From Eubacteriales bacterium (lineage in GTDB: Bacteria; Bacillota; Clostridia; Acetivibrionales; JANLFN01): DNA of 64,000 nucleotides. Where the stretch lies: assembly GCA_024655885.1 (NCBI GenBank), contig JANLFN010000001.1, positions 248,001-312,000 of the forward strand. The letters are read 5' to 3'. How positions within the stretch are numbered: the first letter of the stretch is position 1; each line of letters starts with the position of its first letter. The position numbers and the translations under genes are program-made. The notes beneath the pieces were generated by a model. It was not told the origin of the DNA and did no database searches. It saw only the letters and a list, made by a program, of their open reading frames with translations. Shown here piece by piece: positions 44,142 to 54,347 of this stretch.

Positions 44142-45473
44142 TCATTTCAGCACCCGGTTTAATATCTCCAGCATCTCCTCAAAGGTATAGCTCTCATAGA
44201 CACCCTGCTTTATGAAGTCATTGATGTTTTCTATGACGTCAATGGCGTAATCGATTTTATCGCTGCTCCCTTTCACATAAGCTCCGATATTGATCAAATC
44301 TTCCGCATCCTTGTATACTGCCATGACGTCTTTTATTTCATCGGCTAGCCTTTTGTGTTCGGGCGAAACTACGTCGGGCATAACCCTGCTGATGCTGGCA
44401 AGAATATCTATGGCAGGAAACATGTTTCTATTGGCTAAGGACCTGGAAAGGACAATATGTCCGTCCAGTATGCCCCTGGCCGTATCGGTTACGGGCTCCG
44501 TCAAATCGTCACCGTCTACAAGCACCGTATAAAGTCCTGTAATTGAACCCTTTTCCGAATTTCCGGACCGCTCCAGCAGTTTGGGCATTACCGAGTAAAC
44601 CGACGGGGTATAGCCCTTTGAAACGGGAGGCTCTCCTATGGCCAGTCCTATTTCCCTTTGCGCCATGGCAAACCGCGTTAAGGAATCCATCAGCAGCAGC
44701 ACATCCTTTCCCTTGTCCCGGAAATATTCGGCCACCGCTGTTGCAAGCTGTGCTCCCTTAAGCCTTACCAGGGCCGGTTGATCGGACGTGGCGACCACTA
44801 CGACGGACCGGCTTAATCCTTCCTCTCTCAAATCCTTTTCAATAAACTCTCTGACTTCTCTTCCACGCTCACCTATCAATGCGATTACATTTATATCCGC
44901 TTTTGTATTTCTGGCTATCATGCCTATCAGCGTGCTCTTGCCCACACCGCTTCCCGCAAAAATACCGACCCTCTGGCCTTTCCCAATGGTTAAAAGCCCG
45001 TCAATCGCCTTTACGCCCAGGCACAGCGGCTCATTGATCCTGTTTCTTGACAAGGGGTGAGGCGGCTGGTTATTTACGGGATAATAGCCCTCTATCTCTA
45101 TTTCCCCCTTGCCGTCATATGGATTTCCCATTCCGTCAATAACCCTTCCAACAAGTCCCTTTCCCACGGCAACTTTCAAATGGCTTCCCGCCGCTGTAAC
45201 CGAGCTTCCGGGACCTATCCCGCTCATTTCCCCCAGCGGCATCAGCAGTACTGTATTATCCCGGAAGCCCACCACTTCCGCTTGAATCGTTTCTCTGCCC
45301 CTTGTGGTGTGCAGCAGGCACAACTCCCCTATATTTACTTCAGGCCCGCTGGATTCTATGGTCAGTCCTACCACCTTGGTAACCTTGCCCTTATATTCTA
45401 TAAAATCGGATTGCTTCAGTAAGCTCCTATACTTGTGAAAATCAATGCTTAACATGTGAATTTTCTCTCTCAT
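44142..45473 (-). CDS. fliI: Flagellum-specific export ATPase FliI
   Basis: A 443-residue F1-beta-like ATPase. Walker A FAGSGVGKSTLIGM, Walker B DVLLLMDSLTRFAMAQREI, and GEPPVSKGYTPSVYS are present. It energises substrate delivery to the export gate with FliH and FliJ. The gene follows fliH by 96 bases containing a copy of the GAAAGTGGAAA repeat. Confidence 0.97.
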   Translation of the reverse strand: MREKIHMLSIDFHKYRSLLKQSDFIEYKGKVTKVVGLTIESSGPEVNIGELCLLHTTRGRETIQAEVVGFRDNTVLLMPLGEMSGIGPGSSVTAAGSHLKVAVGKGLVGRVIDGMGNPYDGKGEIEIEGYYPVNNQPPHPLSRNRINEPLCLGVKAIDGLLTIGKGQRVGIFAGSGVGKSTLIGMIARNTKADINVIALIGERGREVREFIEKDLREEGLSRSVVVVATSDQPALVRLKGAQLATAVAEYFRDKGKDVLLLMDSLTRFAMAQREIGLAIGEPPVSKGYTPSVYSVMPKLLERSGNSEKGSITGLYTVLVDGDDLTEPVTDTARGILDGHIVLSRSLANRNMFPAIDILASISRVMPDVVSPEHKRLADEIKDVMAVYKDAEDLINIGAYVKGSSDKIDYAIDVIENINDFIKQGVYESYTFEEMLEILNRVLK

Positions 45474-45569
45474 TCCCTTATGAATAAAACCAGGTTTAGC
45501 CGAAACAAACTTGGTTTTATAAAAAATTAAAGTTTTCCACTTTCAGCTCTCAATTTTTAACTCTCGCTC

Positions 45570-46337
45570 TCAACGCTTTCCCACAGTCTGTCTAAACGCT
45601 TCCTCGATGCGCTTCATCTTGGTCTGCACCCCTGCATCTATGCATCCGTAAAGTGTTTCAACAATACATGCGCCTGTTTTCAGGGATGAATCCTTTTTAA
45701 TTTCCAGGGTTCCCACTCCTTCTACCATGGATAGAAGCCTGTTTCTATGCTTTTCAACAAATTCGTAATCCTCAGGGGATACCTTCAAAATTATGTTCTC
45801 TCTGTTTGTACACTTTTCAAATGCGTGTTTGATGACATATAAAAGATTCTCCTTGTTAATGCCCACCTCATCCCCTATGACTTTTTTGGCAATGTCCAGG
45901 ATGGTTTCCACTATATCAGCCTCCATGCTTTCCATAACTTCCCTGTATTCAGCCTTGGCATGTTCCTTGGTCCGTTCGGCTTCCTGGAGCAAATCCTCAT
46001 ATTGTTTTTTCGCTTCACCATAGCCCTCTTCAAACCCTTTCTTCCAGGCTTCCTCCTCCATTGACCGCACCCTGTCGGCAGCCTTTGTTTCGGCGTCTGC
46101 AACAAGGCGCTGGGCCTCCAGCCGGGCCTCCTCGATTATATACCGGGCTTCCTCCCTGGCTTTCTCCAGTATGTCTTCAGGTTCCTCCTTGGATAAAGGT
46201 TCCCGGTCTATCTCTTCATTTTCTTCAAAATCCACAACCTTTTTAATTGCATCGAAATTAAGGGGGGTTTTAACCTGAAACGGTGTACCTAAATTAACTT
46301 GATAATTTTTAAAAATTCTATTAGACAATGACTTCAT
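45570..46337 (-). CDS. fliH: Flagellar export ATPase regulator FliH
   Basis: A 255-residue protein with a long central coiled coil and Ala/Glu-rich repeats (ARYIIEEARLEAQRLVADAE) and a C-terminal domain (VETILDIAKKVIGDE) resembling V/F-type stalk subunits. It binds and holds FliI. I choose ATG 46337 (MKSLSNRIFKNYQVNLG), which overlaps the fliG end by 17 bases and has GGAGGGG just upstream; the track's start lies 14 codons further into fliG. Confidence 0.92.
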   Translation of the reverse strand: MKSLSNRIFKNYQVNLGTPFQVKTPLNFDAIKKVVDFEENEEIDREPLSKEEPEDILEKAREEARYIIEEARLEAQRLVADAETKAADRVRSMEEEAWKKGFEEGYGEAKKQYEDLLQEAERTKEHAKAEYREVMESMEADIVETILDIAKKVIGDEVGINKENLLYVIKHAFEKCTNRENIILKVSPEDYEFVEKHRNRLLSMVEGVGTLEIKKDSSLKTGACIVETLYGCIDAGVQTKMKRIEEAFRQTVGKR

Positions 46338-47343
46338 CCCCTCCGCCACGGGAAATGACGATTTCACCCGCATCTTCAAGCTTACGGATTACATTGACGA
46401 TTTTCTGCTGTGCTTCTTCAACATCTTTCAACCGGACAGGGCCCATAAATTCTATATCCTCTTTTATCATTTCTACAAGACGCTTGGACATATTGGAGAA
46501 TATAACTTTCTGCACTTCTTCGGTGGAACCCTTTAGCGCTATTGCCAGCTGGTTGTTGTCCACCTCTCTGAGGAACCGTTGGATAGAACGGTTGTCCAGA
46601 GTAAGTATATCCTCAAAGACAAACATCCGCTTCTTTATTTCTTCCGCCAGGTCCGTATCTTCAATTTCAAGAGTTTCCATAATATATTTTTCGGTACCCC
46701 GGTCTACAGAGTTAAGGATGTCAACAATAGCCTGGATACCGCCGGCCGCCGTATAATCCTCCGTAACCAGTGACGACAGTTTCTTTTCCAGCACTCTTTC
46801 AACTTCCTTGATCACCTCCGGCGACGTCCTGTCCATTGTTGCAATTCTTCTTGCCACATCCGCCTGTTTGTCCTGGGGCAGTGCGGAAAGCACAACGGAC
46901 GACTGCTGGGGCTTTAAGTATGCCAGTATCAGGGCTATTGTTTGCGGGTGTTCATTTTGTATGAAGTTTAAAAGCTGTGCAGGATCTGCTTTCCTGACGA
47001 AATCGAAGGGCCTTACCTGCAGGGATACGGTGAGCTTATTGATTATATCCAAAGCCTTCTGGGTGCCCAGGGCTTTTTCCAGGATCTCCTTGGCATAGTT
47101 GATACCGCCCTCGGCTATATATTCCTGTGCAAGGCAAATCTGGTAGAATTCCTCCAGTACTCTCTCCTTCTCCTCCGGGGTTACGGTCCTGATATTGGCA
47201 ATCTCCAGAGTTAACTGCTCAATTTCTTCTTCCTTCAGATGCTTGAATATCTCCGCCGAACGTTCAGGTCCGAGAGTAATCAGGAGCATTGCGGCTTTTT
47301 CCTTGCCCGTCAATTCGGTTTTTGTTGAAGTGCTTCGCGCCAC
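46321..47343 (-). CDS. fliG: Flagellar motor switch protein FliG
   Basis: A 340-residue protein. N-terminal FliF-binding domain (GKEKAAMLLITLGPE), middle domain with the EHPQTIALILAYLKP motif, and C-terminal torque domain with alternating charges (MSKRLVEMIKEDIEFMGPVR) for stator contact. Starts with GTG after GGAGG. Confidence 0.97.
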   Translation of the reverse strand: MARSTSTKTELTGKEKAAMLLITLGPERSAEIFKHLKEEEIEQLTLEIANIRTVTPEEKERVLEEFYQICLAQEYIAEGGINYAKEILEKALGTQKALDIINKLTVSLQVRPFDFVRKADPAQLLNFIQNEHPQTIALILAYLKPQQSSVVLSALPQDKQADVARRIATMDRTSPEVIKEVERVLEKKLSSLVTEDYTAAGGIQAIVDILNSVDRGTEKYIMETLEIEDTDLAEEIKKRMFVFEDILTLDNRSIQRFLREVDNNQLAIALKGSTEEVQKVIFSNMSKRLVEMIKEDIEFMGPVRLKDVEEAQQKIVNVIRKLEDAGEIVISRGGGDEVIV

Positions 47344-47371
47344 ACCAATCTACCTCCACTTTCCACTCATT

Positions 47372-48967
47372 TCAGTCCCATTCGTCTGACAGCCAATTTC
47401 TTAAAAGCTGAGCAACAGCTTCCGGTTTTTGCCTGACAAATTTGTCAATCTGCTTCTTAACCTCGGATTTCTCTTCCAAATCGATTTCAGGCAGTTCTTC
47501 CTCTTTCTCAGGAACAATAAATCTCGGGCCGGCCTCTTCCACCGCCGCCACTTCCTGTACAGGAATTTGTTCCGTCACAGCCGCAGGTTTTCTTCTTGGA
47601 AGCATCGCCAGCATAAGTCCGACAATAAGCAACAGTATCAGGGCAAAAAAGCCGTAATCGTTGATAAGATTTTTAATCCTGTCCGAAAGGGGTATGTTTA
47701 CCGCCTCGGCAGGGGCCAGCTTGTATTTGTTGACAGCAATATTGGCAACCGGAATTCCTGTGGCTTTGCTGACATCTTCCTTAAACTGGTCTAAAAACGC
47801 CTGTGAAAGCTTAGCTTCATCTGTGACCCTTTTCCCATAGCAGAGTGTAACCGTCATTGTGGATTTGTCGGGCACCAGATCACCCAAGGCCTTTTCGGCT
47901 TCGGTAGTGGACCTGGTATAATCATAATTTTCCGTAACATCCGTCTTTTTATAGGTAGAATTTCCTTGAGTCACTGTAGGATAGGAGGGCGTTCCCGTAG
48001 TCCCCGGGTTTGAATTGATTCCCGGTTGACCATTCATTTGGCCGTTTTGTAAATCCTCGGTAATTTTTCTGCTGCTAATAAGCGCTCCTCCGTCTTGATA
48101 GCCTTCCGGCCTGGCAACTCCCTGGGTAACGGATTTTAATTTGTTAAAGTCCAATACAGGATTTGCAACCACCCGGATACTGTCAAAGTTATCAAACTGG
48201 CCATTGAACATATCGTACACATTCTTCTCCAGCTCTTTTTTCTTTTGTATGCGCAGTTTTTCCTGGGTATTGGCGGCAGTCACCCCATCGTCCTCAGAAT
48301 CACTGTTCAAGACGTTTAAATTATTGTCAACTACTGTGACATCTTTGGGATTCAGGTTTTCCACACTCCTGGAAACCACCATGACAATACCTTTTACCTG
48401 TTCCTGGGTAAGTTCTCCTTTCGGTGTTATTCTAACGTATGCCGTGGGTCTCTTGTCGTTATTGGCGTCCCCAATAAACATAGACTGCTCGGGCAGCGCC
48501 AGGTCAACGTCGGCATCCGCCACATTATCAAACATCTTGAGCTTTGCAATAAGAGTGGTCTTCTTGTAATTCTCCCACAGCTTTTTCTTGTCGCTTTCGG
48601 TGGTATTGATTTGTATCATTTTAAAAGCATCTTCGAAACTCATCCCGGATTTGGGATATCCGTTTTGGAAAAGCAAGACTTGCGCTTTGTTGTTGTCCTT
48701 TGCATTGATATATATGCTGCTTCCGTTATCACGCAAAGAATACTTGATCTTTTGATTGTCCAAGATTTTTGCCATTTCGCCGATATCCTTAGGGTCCGCA
48801 TTGCGGATCAAAGGGACATAATTAGGCCTGGTTAACAAAATAATTCCCGCTGCTATGGCCACAACCAGAATGGCTGATATTATGTAAATCCGTGTCTTCT
48901 GTGATTTATCCAAATTTCCCCAAAATTCAAGAAGCTTCCGTTGAAGCCTTGAAATTACTTCAGGCAT
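47372..48967 (-). CDS. fliF: MS-ring protein FliF
   Basis: A 531-residue protein with two membrane helices (IYIISAILVVAIAAGIILL near the start and FFALILLLIVGLMLAML near 440) bracketing the ring-building motifs in the extracytoplasmic part. The C-terminal tail (PEAVAQLLRNWLSDEWD) is the FliG-binding helix. First large structural gene of the basal body. Confidence 0.96.
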   Translation of the reverse strand: MPEVISRLQRKLLEFWGNLDKSQKTRIYIISAILVVAIAAGIILLTRPNYVPLIRNADPKDIGEMAKILDNQKIKYSLRDNGSSIYINAKDNNKAQVLLFQNGYPKSGMSFEDAFKMIQINTTESDKKKLWENYKKTTLIAKLKMFDNVADADVDLALPEQSMFIGDANNDKRPTAYVRITPKGELTQEQVKGIVMVVSRSVENLNPKDVTVVDNNLNVLNSDSEDDGVTAANTQEKLRIQKKKELEKNVYDMFNGQFDNFDSIRVVANPVLDFNKLKSVTQGVARPEGYQDGGALISSRKITEDLQNGQMNGQPGINSNPGTTGTPSYPTVTQGNSTYKKTDVTENYDYTRSTTEAEKALGDLVPDKSTMTVTLCYGKRVTDEAKLSQAFLDQFKEDVSKATGIPVANIAVNKYKLAPAEAVNIPLSDRIKNLINDYGFFALILLLIVGLMLAMLPRRKPAAVTEQIPVQEVAAVEEAGPRFIVPEKEEELPEIDLEEKSEVKKQIDKFVRQKPEAVAQLLRNWLSDEWD

Positions 48968-49033
48968 TTATAGAATCACCACCTCTGTTGTATGGCTTCA
49001 TCATTAGTGTATATTTTGAACATTAGCTTTATA

Positions 49034-49348
49034 TTAGATCTGCATCCTCATGATTTCTGTATAGGCATCGAGTATTTTATTTCTGATTTGCATTGTAAAC
49101 TGAAGAGCAATATCGGCTTTCTCAGATGCAATCATGACATCATGGATATTATCCGTCTTTCCCGCCGCGAAATCGTCGTTTATCTGTTGGGACTGCAACA
49201 GCAAGTCATTGGTCCTATTAATGGCATCATTTAAAAATTCCGCAAAACTCTTGGCCTCTTTTTCATTTCCCCCCGTATCTTCGATGGCCGAAGCTGCCGC
49301 GGATACCGGGTTCAAATTGCTGATACCGCTTATCCCGCTGGTCGTCAT
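49034..49348 (-). CDS. fliE: Hook-basal body protein FliE
   Basis: A 104-residue protein with a polar N-terminus and helical C-terminus (SFAEFLNDAINRTNDLLLQS; LQFTMQIRNKILDAYTEIMR). FliE joins the MS ring to the rod. Lies between flgC and fliF, as is standard; a 190-base gap without genes separates it from flgC. Confidence 0.94.
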   Translation of the reverse strand: MTTSGISGISNLNPVSAAASAIEDTGGNEKEAKSFAEFLNDAINRTNDLLLQSQQINDDFAAGKTDNIHDVMIASEKADIALQFTMQIRNKILDAYTEIMRMQI

Positions 49349-49538
49349 ATTTTTCCCCCCTTATTTCCCAAAGGACAGGCAACCGGGATTCAAGCTTTGG
49401 ATAAACCTCTGCCCGTAGAATTTTATGAATCCTCCACAAGATTTTTACCCTTTTGTCCCACCCTTTAATCATAGAACGAATTTTTTATGGAATTGTTTAT
49501 TTTATGTAATCTTATATTTTCCCGGCCTTAACCTGTTC

Positions 49539-49982
49539 CTAACGGCCTATGTCAAGGGCTTTCATTGCCATGCCTTTTGTGGTGTTTATGGATGTAACAT
49601 TCGCTTCGTAGGCCCTGGTGGCGGAAATCATGTCCACCATCTCCGTAATGATATCCACATTGGGCATCTCCACATAGCCGTCCTTGTCGGCATCGGGGTG
49701 TCCCGGATCATAAACCTTTTTAAATGGTGTAGGATCTTCCGTAATTTTTACAACCCTTACCCCGCTCCCCACAAGCTTTTCCCCGTCGGCTTCAGCTAAA
49801 TAATCAGAAAAAGGGGCTGTTGCAGACCTTTCCTCAAAAACAACCGTTTTTCTTCTGTACGGCGTTCCCTTTTCCGTCCTTGTGGTATTAGCATTTGCAA
49901 TATTCTGGGATAAGATATCCATCCGCAGCCTTTGGGCTGTTAAACCGGAGGCGCTGATATCAAGTGAAGTGAAGTAACCCAT
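49539..49982 (-). CDS. flgC: Proximal rod protein FlgC
   Basis: A 147-residue rod protein: SLDISASGLTAQRLRMDILS and ANVTSINTTKGMAMKALDIGR are the axial-family ends. The centre has DPGHPDADKDGYVEMPNVD, the FlgC signature. Three bases after the flgB stop. Confidence 0.96.
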   Translation of the reverse strand: MGYFTSLDISASGLTAQRLRMDILSQNIANANTTRTEKGTPYRRKTVVFEERSATAPFSDYLAEADGEKLVGSGVRVVKITEDPTPFKKVYDPGHPDADKDGYVEMPNVDIITEMVDMISATRAYEANVTSINTTKGMAMKALDIGR

Positions 49983-49985
49983 TTA

Positions 49986-50393
49986 TCATCTTCTCCCTTC
50001 ATAAATAGCTGATTTTATCTTTTTGAACTCCGCGTCCAAACCTTGAATCAGGGTATTGTACTGGATGGTATTTTTGGCCATAGAGGCCATTTCACTGTCT
50101 ATATCCACGCTATTCCCGTCAAGGCGCATGCTCAGGGATTGATTGTCCTCAGAAACTTTCAGTTCAATGCTGTCCACATCCCTTTCACCGATAGGTATGT
50201 GTCTTTTGTCCGTCCTAATCCCTTTTAACCCGCTTTCAGCCTCACTCAGATACTCCTCGAAGGCGACCGATTTTCTTTTATATCCGGGTGTGTCTACATT
50301 GGCAATATTCTGCGAAATTGCTTCATTTCTTAGCCATGTGGCATCAAGTGCTTTTTCCAACAGCTTTGTCTGGTTAAACAACCTGTCTATCAC
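49986..50393 (-). CDS. flgB: Proximal rod protein FlgB
   Basis: A 135-residue rod protein and first gene of the fla/che operon. The motif EAISQNIANVDTPGYKRK and the tail IQYNTLIQGLDAEFKKIKSA are typical. The ATG follows AAGGAGG. As the operon's first gene it is preceded by about 340 bases of non-coding DNA. Confidence 0.96.
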   Translation of the reverse strand: MIDRLFNQTKLLEKALDATWLRNEAISQNIANVDTPGYKRKSVAFEEYLSEAESGLKGIRTDKRHIPIGERDVDSIELKVSEDNQSLSMRLDGNSVDIDSEMASMAKNTIQYNTLIQGLDAEFKKIKSAIYEGRR

Positions 50394-50513
50394 AATATGA
50401 AACCTCCTTGGAAATATTGTTTTTGCGCCTTAATCCGGATCACTCGCTTCAATTCCCAGCCCTTTCATCCTTTATGTCAACTACATCTCCATTTTTTACC
50501 GGTATTTTATTTT

Positions 50514-50542
50514 CACATACTATTTATTTCGACATATGGCAA
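50514..50542 (-). promoter_or_regulatory. Candidate sigma-A promoter for fla/che
   Basis: Minus strand TTGCCA, 17-base spacer, TATGTG, about 115 bases before flgB. The -10 is poor; a second AT-rich possibility (TTGTAT with TAATAT) lies further upstream. Position is plausible but not proven. Confidence 0.35.
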
Positions 50543-50659
50543 AAAATATTTATGCAATTTTACCATTTTTTGTGTATAACAATACGGCAACCCAAAAACT
50601 GACATACATTTGAATACATATTAGCATATTTTCTCAAATAATACAACAATATAACGTAT

Positions 50660-50689
50660 TATAAATAAAAAATAACCACCATATGGTGG
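50660..50689 (-). terminator. Terminator after trmFO
   Basis: Perfect hairpin CCACCATATGGTGG followed on the minus strand by TTATTTTTTATTT, 47 bases past the trmFO stop. It separates the trmFO unit from fla/che. Confidence 0.85.
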
Positions 50690-50735
50690 CGTGTAACAGA
50701 ATTCGCTTCTGGAAAAGGTTTTTTATGAAAGAGAT

Positions 50736-52049
50736 TTACACATTTATTTCTTCTGCTATTCTCCCTATTGTTTCAAGGGCCAACCGGGCAATCTCATAAT
50801 TTTTCTTCCTTTTGTCTTTAATTTTTATTCCCGGGTTTTCCATCAGCCCGAAATTTATATTCATGGGCTGAAAATTTTTTACATGAGGATTGGAAATGTA
50901 ATTACTCAGTGCGCCGATAGCGGTATTTGGAGGAAAGCACACCTCTTTTCTCCCAAGAATGCACATGGCCGCATTAATCCCGGCCACCATGCCGGATGAG
51001 GTTGACTCCATATAGCCCTCCACTCCCGTAATTTGTCCTGCAAAAAATAAACCCGGCTTGTTTCTCACCCTGTATGTGGGCTCAAGCAATTGAGGCGAAT
51101 TGATAAACGTGTTCCTGTGCATGACGCCAAACCTGACAAATTCAGCCTTTTCAAGTCCAGGGATGAGCCTGAATACCCGTCTTTGCTCGTCCCATTTCAG
51201 TCTTGTCTGGAAGCCTACGATATTATATAAGGTTTTTTCACCATTGTCCTGCCGCAATTGCACCACCGCGTAGGGCTCTTTTCCTGTGGCGGGGTCAATT
51301 AAACCGACAGGCTTTAAAGGGCCGAACCGGAGAGTATCTTTTCCCCTTTTGGCAATACTTTCCACAGGCATACACCCCTCGAACAGAACCTCCCTGTCAA
51401 AATCCTTTACATCCGCCAGCGGTGCTTTGACCAGTTCGTCCCAAAACTGCTCGTACTGTTCCTTATTCATAGGGCAGTTGATATAGTCCTCCCCGCCTTT
51501 GCCATACCGGGAAGCTTTGAAAGCTTTTTCCATGTTGATTGAATCGTACGTTATTATAGGCGCAGCCGCGTCAAAAAAATACAGGTACTCCCCACTGATA
51601 TTCCGTCGGATATGTTCAAAAAGACTATCCGACGTCAGTGGCCCCGTGGCCACGATTGTAATGCCGTCATCCGTAATTTCAGCAACTTCCTTGCGGATCA
51701 CAGTTATATTTTCTCTGCCGGATATCAATTCAGTTACCATGCGTGAAAATTTTTCACGGTCAACAGCCAGTGCACCTCCTGCAGGAATTCTTGTTGCATC
51801 GGCACATTTCATGATAATTGAATTCAGCCGGCGCATTTCTTCTTTTAAAAGGCCCACAGCATTCTCCAGTCGGTCCGAACGAAGTGAATTGCTGCAAACA
51901 AGCTCAGCAAAACTATTCAAGTGGTGCGCTGGTGAAAATACCAGCGGCTTCATTTCATAAAGATTGACTTTTATTCCCCTGGTCGCAATTTGCCAGGCCG
52001 CTTCGCAGCCTGCAAGTCCGGCCCCTATTACATTGACATGTCCTGACAT
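50736..52049 (-). CDS. trmFO: Folate/FAD-dependent tRNA (uracil-54) methyltransferase TrmFO
   Basis: A 437-residue flavoprotein that makes ribothymidine at position 54 of tRNA using methylene-tetrahydrofolate. FAD-binding [19 protein letters not shown], the GidA-like [19 protein letters not shown] and the ending [21 protein letters not shown] are all present. Located after topA, the same order as in Bacillus. Confidence 0.97.
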   Translation of the reverse strand: MSGHVNVIGAGLAGCEAAWQIATRGIKVNLYEMKPLVFSPAHHLNSFAELVCSNSLRSDRLENAVGLLKEEMRRLNSIIMKCADATRIPAGGALAVDREKFSRMVTELISGRENITVIRKEVAEITDDGITIVATGPLTSDSLFEHIRRNISGEYLYFFDAAAPIITYDSINMEKAFKASRYGKGGEDYINCPMNKEQYEQFWDELVKAPLADVKDFDREVLFEGCMPVESIAKRGKDTLRFGPLKPVGLIDPATGKEPYAVVQLRQDNGEKTLYNIVGFQTRLKWDEQRRVFRLIPGLEKAEFVRFGVMHRNTFINSPQLLEPTYRVRNKPGLFFAGQITGVEGYMESTSSGMVAGINAAMCILGRKEVCFPPNTAIGALSNYISNPHVKNFQPMNINFGLMENPGIKIKDKRKKNYEIARLALETIGRIAEEINV

Positions 52050-52094
52050 ACATACCTCATTCTATAAATCGGAATAAATCTGAGCCTAAATCTC

Positions 52095-54173
52095 CTATTG
52101 TCTCCTGGAATACTGGCAGCTGTCATTGCTGCACTTCAGCAGTGCCTTTTCCCCGGAAAGCTTTCTTACCAGGAAGTTGCCGCAGTTAGGACAGCTTTCT
52201 TTGGTAGGTTTATCCCAGGTCATGAAACTGCACGTGGGGTTGTTTTCACACCCAAGGTACTTCCTACCCTTTTTTGTCTTTTTAATCAACACCTTCCCCC
52301 CGCACTTAGGACAATGGACACCGGCTTCTTCCAATATAGGCCTCGCATTTCTGCACTCGGGAAAGCCCGGACAGGCAAGAAATTTCCCAAAACGACCGTT
52401 TTTTATAACCATGTTTCTGCCGCACTTCTCACATTTGATATCCGTCACCTCATCAGGGACTTCCACATGGCCTATTTTGGAGTCCGCTTCCTGGAGCACA
52501 TCCATAAACGGCCCGTAAAAATCTTTCATGACCTCCACCCATTTTTTATCGCCTTCCTCTATGCCATCCAGTTTATCCTCCAACTGCGCAGTAAATTTAA
52601 CATCCACAATATCTTTAAAATAATTTTTCATTATATCGGTAACGATCTTACCCAATTCGGTGGGAATTAAAAATTTCTTTTCCTTCTCCACATACCCTCT
52701 GGCAAGTATAGTTGTAATGGTGGGGGCATAGGTACTGGGCCTCCCGATTCCTTTTTCCTCAAGAGCTTTAACCAGTGTGGCTTCGGTATACCTCGGGGGG
52801 GGCTGAGTAAAATGCTGTTTGGAATCCAGCTTTTTCAGTCCCAGCACTTCACCCTCCATCAGTACAGGAATGTTTTCATTTCCATCCTCTGTTTCCTCAT
52901 CCCTGCCTTCAATGTATACCACAATAAATCCGGGAAATTTGATCTTGGAGCCGTTTGCCTTGAACAGGTATTTGGAAACGCCAATATCCACGGCGACCGT
53001 GTCATAAACTGCAGATGCCATCTGACTTGCAACAAACCTATCCCACACCAGCTTATACAGCTTAAACTGCTCATTGCTTAGGGATTCCCTTATAGACTCG
53101 GGCTCCAGTGTTATATGGGTAGGCCTGATGGCTTCGTGGGCATCCTGGGAGGCGCTCTTATTCTTATAAACCCTCACTTCTTCGGGAACATATTTTTCAC
53201 CGTACTTGTTTTTTATAAAAGCCCTGGCTTCCTGCTGTGCTTCCGAAGAAATTCTGGTCGAATCGGTACGGATATAGGTAATCAAGCCCAACGGGCCTTG
53301 CCCTTTGACTTCAATGCCTTCATACAACTGCTGGGCCACCATCATGGTCTTCTTTGTGGTAAAGCCCAGTTTTCTTGACGCTTCCTGCTGTAAAGTGCTT
53401 GTAATAAAAGGAGGAGCCGGAGATTTTCTTTTTTCACCTGTCTTTACTTTTTTAACGGTGTAGGTATCTTTTTCAATTTCCTTCAATATTGTTTGGACCT
53501 GTTCTTCATTCTTTAGGTCGATTTTTTCTGTAGCCGTGCCGTAGAATTTTGCGTCAAAAGAAGCTTTTGTTTTCTTCTGTACAAGTTTTGCCTCAATGGT
53601 CCAATATTCTTCAGGCACAAACTTCTCAATCTCTTCCTCCCTGTCGCAAATCAGCCTGGCTGCCACCGATTGCACCCTCCCCGCACTCAGGCCTTTTCTT
53701 ACTTTTTTCCACAATATGGGACTTATTTTATAGCCTACAATTCGATCCAGAATTCTCCTTGCCTGTTGCGCGTCCACCAGGTCCCGGTCAATTTCCCTGG
53801 GGGATTTTATTGCATTTTTTACAGCATTCTTAGTTATTTCATTGAAAGTTATCCTGCATTTTTCATTTTCACCGATATTCAGCAAATTGGCAAGATGCCA
53901 CGAAATTGCCTCTCCTTCACGGTCAGGGTCTGTAGCAAGGTATACCTTGTCGGCGCTCTTTGCCTTCTTTTTCAGCTTGCTGATCAAATCGCCTTTCCCA
54001 CGGATGGTAATGTACTTCGGCTCAAAATTATTTTCAATGTCCACGCCCATTTGGCTTTTAGGCAAATCCCTTACATGCCCCATGGATGCAACAATTGTAT
54101 ATCCCTTGCCCAAAAATTTCCCTATGGTCTTTGCCTTTGCAGGTGATTCAACTATTACTAAATTTTCCGCCAT
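52095..54173 (-). CDS. topA: DNA topoisomerase I
   Basis: A 692-residue type IA topoisomerase that relaxes negative supercoils. TOPRIM (LVIVESPAKAKTIGKFLG, DPDREGEAISWHL), active-site Tyr in GLITYIRTDSTRIS, and three C-terminal zinc ribbons (CEKCG...CPGFPEC, CPKCG...CENNPTC, CPNCG...CSNDSC) are visible. Length is standard for Firmicutes. Confidence 0.98.
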   Translation of the reverse strand: MAENLVIVESPAKAKTIGKFLGKGYTIVASMGHVRDLPKSQMGVDIENNFEPKYITIRGKGDLISKLKKKAKSADKVYLATDPDREGEAISWHLANLLNIGENEKCRITFNEITKNAVKNAIKSPREIDRDLVDAQQARRILDRIVGYKISPILWKKVRKGLSAGRVQSVAARLICDREEEIEKFVPEEYWTIEAKLVQKKTKASFDAKFYGTATEKIDLKNEEQVQTILKEIEKDTYTVKKVKTGEKRKSPAPPFITSTLQQEASRKLGFTTKKTMMVAQQLYEGIEVKGQGPLGLITYIRTDSTRISSEAQQEARAFIKNKYGEKYVPEEVRVYKNKSASQDAHEAIRPTHITLEPESIRESLSNEQFKLYKLVWDRFVASQMASAVYDTVAVDIGVSKYLFKANGSKIKFPGFIVVYIEGRDEETEDGNENIPVLMEGEVLGLKKLDSKQHFTQPPPRYTEATLVKALEEKGIGRPSTYAPTITTILARGYVEKEKKFLIPTELGKIVTDIMKNYFKDIVDVKFTAQLEDKLDGIEEGDKKWVEVMKDFYGPFMDVLQEADSKIGHVEVPDEVTDIKCEKCGRNMVIKNGRFGKFLACPGFPECRNARPILEEAGVHCPKCGGKVLIKKTKKGRKYLGCENNPTCSFMTWDKPTKESCPNCGNFLVRKLSGEKALLKCSNDSCQYSRRQ

Positions 54174-54347
54174 TTTATTCCTCCATAAATTATTGTCTGC
54201 TGGCTGTCAGCTTGTTTTTGAAGCCATGGTCTTTTATCTCTCCTCTATGGACCAGCAACTAACCACGATCAAAACTGAAACACCCTTTTGCTGCTTATCA
54301 CTTGATTATATATATTAGCAATATTTTTTAATAAAATCTATATTTTT

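Larger units (their letters stand above)
50394..50735 (-). other. Leader region of the fla/che operon, no gene
   Basis: 342 bases between flgB and trmFO. Contains the trmFO terminator at its far end, an AT-rich stretch, and a candidate promoter described separately. In B. subtilis this spot holds the codY-flgB intergenic promoter; codY is not here. Confidence 0.6.

Noticed and set aside
50580-50680. AT-rich tract before flgB as a replication or centromere-like site
   Set aside because: Only AT-richness and a terminator; no DnaA-box cluster or iterons.
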